From Nocardioides flavescens (GTDB lineage: Bacteria; Actinomycetota; Actinomycetes; Propionibacteriales; Nocardioidaceae): 64,000 nt of DNA. Position numbers and translations under genes: made by a program. This document shows, one piece after another, positions 62,044 to 64,000 of this stretch. The DNA lies in NCBI RefSeq assembly GCF_009823805.1, contig NZ_WUEK01000003.1, positions 1 to 64,000 on the forward strand, read 5' to 3'. Numbering within the stretch: position 1 is the first letter of the stretch; the number at the start of each line of letters is the position of its first letter. Under the pieces are notes generated by a model. It was not told the origin of the DNA. It saw only the letters and a list, made by a program, of their open reading frames with translations, and did no database searches.

Positions 62044-62094
62044 GTGCCCCAGGAGAGTGCTGGGGACACAGCAGGCGATCCTACCCAGGCGAGA

Positions 62095-62478
62095 TCACTC
62101 GGCGCCGTCGTGCTCCAGCCGGCCCCCGCGCGGCGTGCGGTCGTGGGTCTGCTGCACGTGCCGGTGGATGTCGAGCACGAGGCGCTTGGCCTCGACGCGC
62201 GTCGCCTCGACGTCCGGGGTCTCGAGCACCTGGGGGCCGAGGGTCCCAAGGCGGGCCAGCAGCGCGTTGCGCTCGCGGAACGCCGCGCCGCCGCGGGCGG
62301 CCAGCCACCCGTCGTCCGACCCGGCGGCCTCGCCGACCAGCCCCTCGCGCACCTGGGTGATCCGCTGACGCACGACCCAGCGCCAGTTGCCGAGGGCGAC
62401 GCCCGAGCGGCGCGGGGAGTCGAGGGCGTGGTCGAGCGCCTGCAGTGCACTCGACAGCGCCGGTGGGAGCGTGGACAC
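62095..62478 (-). CDS. Conserved helical protein of unknown function
   Basis: A 127-aa soluble, mostly helical protein: LGNWRWVVRQRITQVREGL in the middle and EAKRLVLDIHRHVQQTHD near the end, with FRERNALLARL between. AGGAGG lies 4 nt before GTG 62478. I do not assign a family. Adjacent to tRNA-Ser on the same strand. Confidence 0.75.
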   Translation of the reverse strand: MSTLPPALSSALQALDHALDSPRRSGVALGNWRWVVRQRITQVREGLVGEAAGSDDGWLAARGGAAFRERNALLARLGTLGPQVLETPDVEATRVEAKRLVLDIHRHVQQTHDRTPRGGRLEHDGAE

Positions 62479-62592
62479 GCGGCCTCCTGGCCTCCGGAAG
62501 GGACGTGGTCAGTGTGACTGCGGTCACCGGGGGCGGCAACTCGTCGTTCGCCACGAGAGACGGACCCTGGCGGGGTCCGGTTGAATCGGGGT

Positions 62593-63063
62593 GTGGCTGC
62601 CCCTGTCGTCTACCGCCTCGCGCCCGCGTTCGTGGTCCGTCTCGTCGGCACGGCATTCGTCGCGCTGGCCCTGCTCGCCTTCGTCACGACCCTCGTCGTG
62701 GTGCTTGCCGACCTCCCGGTCGCGGTGGTGGTCGTCGAGGCGGCGGTCGGGGTGGTGGCCCTCGTCGGGCTGGGCTGGTGGCTGCGGCGCCGGGCTTGGG
62801 TGCTGCGGTGCACAGATGAGGGCTACGCGGTGCGCCTGGCCCGGGGGGCGGGGGTACGCGAGGCGCGGTGGAGCGCCGTCGAGGACGCCGTCACGACCCA
62901 TCGGCGCGGTGTCGCCTGCTTCGAGCTGCGGCTGCGTGACGGTCGTACGACGACCGTGCCCGTAGGGCTGCTCGACGTCGACCGCGAGGAGTTCGTGCGC
63001 GACCTGCAGCAGCGGCTGCAGCAGGGCCACGGGCTGACCTCCCTGCCCGGCGGTCCGGCCTGA
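62593..63063 (+). CDS. Membrane protein with C-terminal PH-like domain
   Basis: A 156-aa protein with two hydrophobic helices (FVVRLVGTAFVALALLAFV and VVVVEAAVGVVALVGLGWW) followed by a cytosolic region resembling bacterial PH domains (VLRCTDEGYAVRLARGAG, ARWSAVEDAVT, FELRLRDGRTTTVPVGLLD). TTGAAT lies 6 nt before GTG 62593. Function unknown. Confidence 0.75.
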   Translation: MAAPVVYRLAPAFVVRLVGTAFVALALLAFVTTLVVVLADLPVAVVVVEAAVGVVALVGLGWWLRRRAWVLRCTDEGYAVRLARGAGVREARWSAVEDAVTTHRRGVACFELRLRDGRTTTVPVGLLDVDREEFVRDLQQRLQQGHGLTSLPGGPA

Positions 63064-63118
63064 CCGACCCAGCCTGATTGGCCGGGCGGCGCGGGGGCCT
63101 TGTAGCCTGCTCCGCGGA

Positions 63119-63208
63119 GGAGGCGTCGCCTAGTCCGGTCTATGGCGCCCGCCTGCTAAGCGGGTTTGGGTCAACAGCCCATCGCGGGTTCAAATCCCGC
63201 CGCCTCCG
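63119..63208 (+). tRNA. tRNA-Ser (anticodon GCT)
   Basis: A 90-nt class II tRNA. Acceptor GGAGGCG pairs with CGCCTCC, anticodon loop CTGCTAA lies in the stem CCCGC/GCGGG, a long variable arm follows, and the T arm is GCGGGTTCAAATCCCGC. TAGCCT at 63103-63108 may be the promoter -10. No integrase or duplicated 3' end is found nearby. Confidence 0.95.
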
Positions 63209-63239
63209 CGCTGAGCCCCGGGTCCACCGGAGCACCGCC

Positions 63240-63268
63240 GGCCCCCGCCCAGTCACTGGGCGGGGGCC
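63240..63268 (+). terminator. Terminator after tRNA-Ser(GCT)
   Basis: GGCCCCCGCCCAG (63240-63252) pairs perfectly with CTGGGCGGGGGCC (63256-63268) around a TCA loop, 31 nt after the tRNA. The following 63269-63466 holds no gene I can support. Confidence 0.85.
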
Positions 63269-63466
63269 GCTGCGTCTGCGGCCCGCGACGAGCCGGTGAC
63301 GCGGTGCGCGCTCTGCGCGCAGTTCTCTGCAGCGCGGGGCGTAGGACGCGTCGACGGCGTCGTGTCAACGACCGCGCTCGCGTGTCGCCGCGATGTCGGG
63401 CCCCGCTGCGGCGCGCTGAGGCGACATCCGGGCAGGGCGGAACGGCGATCGGTCAAGCATTGTCGA

Positions 63467-63495
63467 ACTGCATGTTTGTGCAGTGCATTTTTGTG
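63467..63495. promoter_or_regulatory. Repeated AT-rich regulatory site upstream of the small peptide gene
   Basis: TGCATGTTTGTG (63469-63480) and TGCATTTTTGTG (63484-63495) are direct repeats differing at one base, period 15. They overlap an inverted repeat ACTGCA (63467-63472) / TGCAGT (63479-63484). The stretch is much more AT-rich than its surroundings and lies ~95 nt before the peptide start. Confidence 0.5.
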
Positions 63496-63590
63496 AGGCA
63501 ACGATGGGCTCACAGGATGCGGGACCGAGCGGCAAGACTACCGGAGTCGGGCCATTCCGTGGGCCCACTCGAATCCAAGGTGGGGTAACA

Positions 63591-63752
63591 ATGAAGAACG
63601 TCGCTCGCAAGCTCGCGATCATCACCGGCACCGTTGCCGTCTCCGTCGGCATGCTCGGCGCCACCGCCGGCACCGCAGACGCCGCCAAGGCCAAGCCCGG
63701 CAAGTCGATCGTCAAGACGGTCCACGCCAAGGACTCCTCCTGGCCCTACTGA
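63591..63752 (+). CDS. Small secreted peptide precursor
   Basis: A 53-aa precursor. MKNVARKLAIITGTVAVSVG starts a clear signal peptide (basic, hydrophobic, then GTADA-A); cleavage after ADA would release a basic peptide of about 22 residues, AKAKPGKSIVKTVHAK then DSSWPY. No Cys, so no disulfides. AAGGTGGGGT lies about 7 nt before the ATG. It has its own regulatory-looking upstream region and a strong terminator. I do not recognise the family. Confidence 0.7.
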   Translation: MKNVARKLAIITGTVAVSVGMLGATAGTADAAKAKPGKSIVKTVHAKDSSWPY

Positions 63753-63762
63753 GCCACCAGTC

Positions 63763-63833
63763 TTGAGACGGAGGACCCGACTTTCCCCCCACTTGTCCGG
63801 TCCTCAGAGCCTCCCCCCCCAGGCCCGTCTCAA
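63763..63833. repeat. Nested inverted repeat after the peptide gene
   Basis: TTGAGACGG (63763-63771) pairs with CCGTCTCAA (63825-63833), enclosing GAGGACC (63771-63777) / GGTCCTC (63799-63805). The unpaired parts contain runs of six and eight C. It could be a structured 3' untranslated region or part of the terminator; no family match is known to me. Confidence 0.5.
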
Positions 63834-63835
63834 CA

Positions 63836-63869
63836 CACGAGGGCAGCGACCGAGGTCGCTGCCCTCGTG
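63836..63869 (+). terminator. Terminator hairpin
   Basis: CACGAGGGCAGCGACC (63836-63851) and GGTCGCTGCCCTCGTG (63854-63869) form a perfect 16-bp stem with almost no loop, the strongest hairpin in the window, closing the small peptide transcript. Confidence 0.85.
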
Positions 63870-63907
63870 ACACGTCCGGGGGTGCCACGGAACTCCTCCG
63901 GACGCAT

Positions 63908-63947
63908 CGGCGGGGTGGATCGGCCGCGAGGCCGGTCCACCCCGCCG
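63908..63947 (-). terminator. Terminator hairpin for a minus-strand gene entering from the right edge
   Basis: CGGCGGGGTGGA (63908-63919) pairs with TCCACCCCGCCG (63936-63947), with a further CGGCC/GGCCG inside. It would lie 37 nt beyond a minus-strand stop codon at 63984. Confidence 0.6.
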
Positions 63948-63983
63948 AACTGCTCCCCGGCGGCTCTGTGCCGCCGGACGGCC

Positions 63984-64000
63984 TCACTCGGTGTCGGGGA
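63984..64000 (-). CDS. Possible 3' end of a gene cut by the window edge
   Basis: In one minus-strand frame the last codons before TGA (63986-63984) read Pro-Asp-Thr-Glu. With a terminator-like hairpin downstream this may be the C-terminus of a gene outside the window. Too short to identify. Confidence 0.3.

Noticed and set aside
63119..63208. tRNA-Ser(GCT) as an integration site for a mobile island
   Set aside because: No integrase gene, no duplicated tRNA 3' end and no shift in gene content is seen next to it.

Overview
The window is high-GC DNA from an actinobacterium, most likely a member of the Nocardioidaceae (Nocardioides-like). This is judged from G/C-ending codon use, frequent GTG starts, a proteasome activator of the Bpa/PafE type, an MCC-type acyl-CoA carboxylase operon, and many genes with a TANNNT -10 box 6-7 nt before the start codon (leaderless mRNAs). 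It reads as ordinary chromosome carrying several families of small structured repeats. No phage, integrase, transposase or CRISPR array is visible.

Layout. 1-8 kb: secreted beta-propeller-like protein; OhrR-type regulator divergent from OsmC with a clear operator; M13 metallopeptidase; a histidine kinase/response regulator pair with a large inverted operator facing a small membrane protein and a Pro/Ala-rich membrane protein. 8-16 kb: RecQ helicase fused to a phosphoribosyltransferase-like domain; 3-hydroxyisobutyrate-dehydrogenase-like protein; a DUF1272 gene broken by a 170-bp hairpin element; glutathione peroxidase; SNF2 helicase plus SWIM-zinc partner. 16-23 kb: TetR regulator, thioredoxin, surface protein, then the leucine-degradation set (methylcrotonyl-CoA carboxylase beta and alpha, HMG-CoA lyase) behind a 30-bp palindrome. 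23-31 kb: LysE exporter, CGNR zinc-finger protein, three sulfotransferase-like genes, EcsC protein, Aat, two paralogous lipoproteins, rhodanese. 31-38 kb: FitAB/VapBC-type toxin-antitoxin, a gene remnant, Fpg/Nei glycosylase, AAA ATPase, glycerophosphodiesterase, SEC-C protein, alpha/beta hydrolase, adenylate cyclase plus cyclic-nucleotide-binding protein. 38-48 kb: arginine deiminase, LarC, LarB, prephenate dehydratase; a double-MarR repressor divergent from an MFS exporter; esterase; PAP2-diacylglycerol kinase fusion. 48-53 kb: SerRS, two HAD phosphatases, GNAT, secreted protein, proteasome activator. 53-59 kb: a DUF4157 double-metallopeptidase and an AAA+ ATPase resembling contractile-injection-system cargo and ATPase but without structural genes; quinone oxidoreductase; DUF6457. 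59-64 kb: MobA-like protein, nitrilase, membrane protein, biotin carrier, two tRNA-Ser genes, and a 53-aa secreted peptide.

The most unusual content is non-coding. There are four hairpin repeat families: A, a 37-40 nt REP-like unit; B, a 70-nt hairpin; C, a 170-bp element with perfect inverted ends; D, a triple hairpin array. In A, C and D the paired arms differ between copies but change together. One A unit lies in frame inside the carboxylase beta gene, one C copy has split the DUF1272 gene, and one B copy supplies a stop codon. All functional calls are from reading the sequence and family knowledge; no database search was run.
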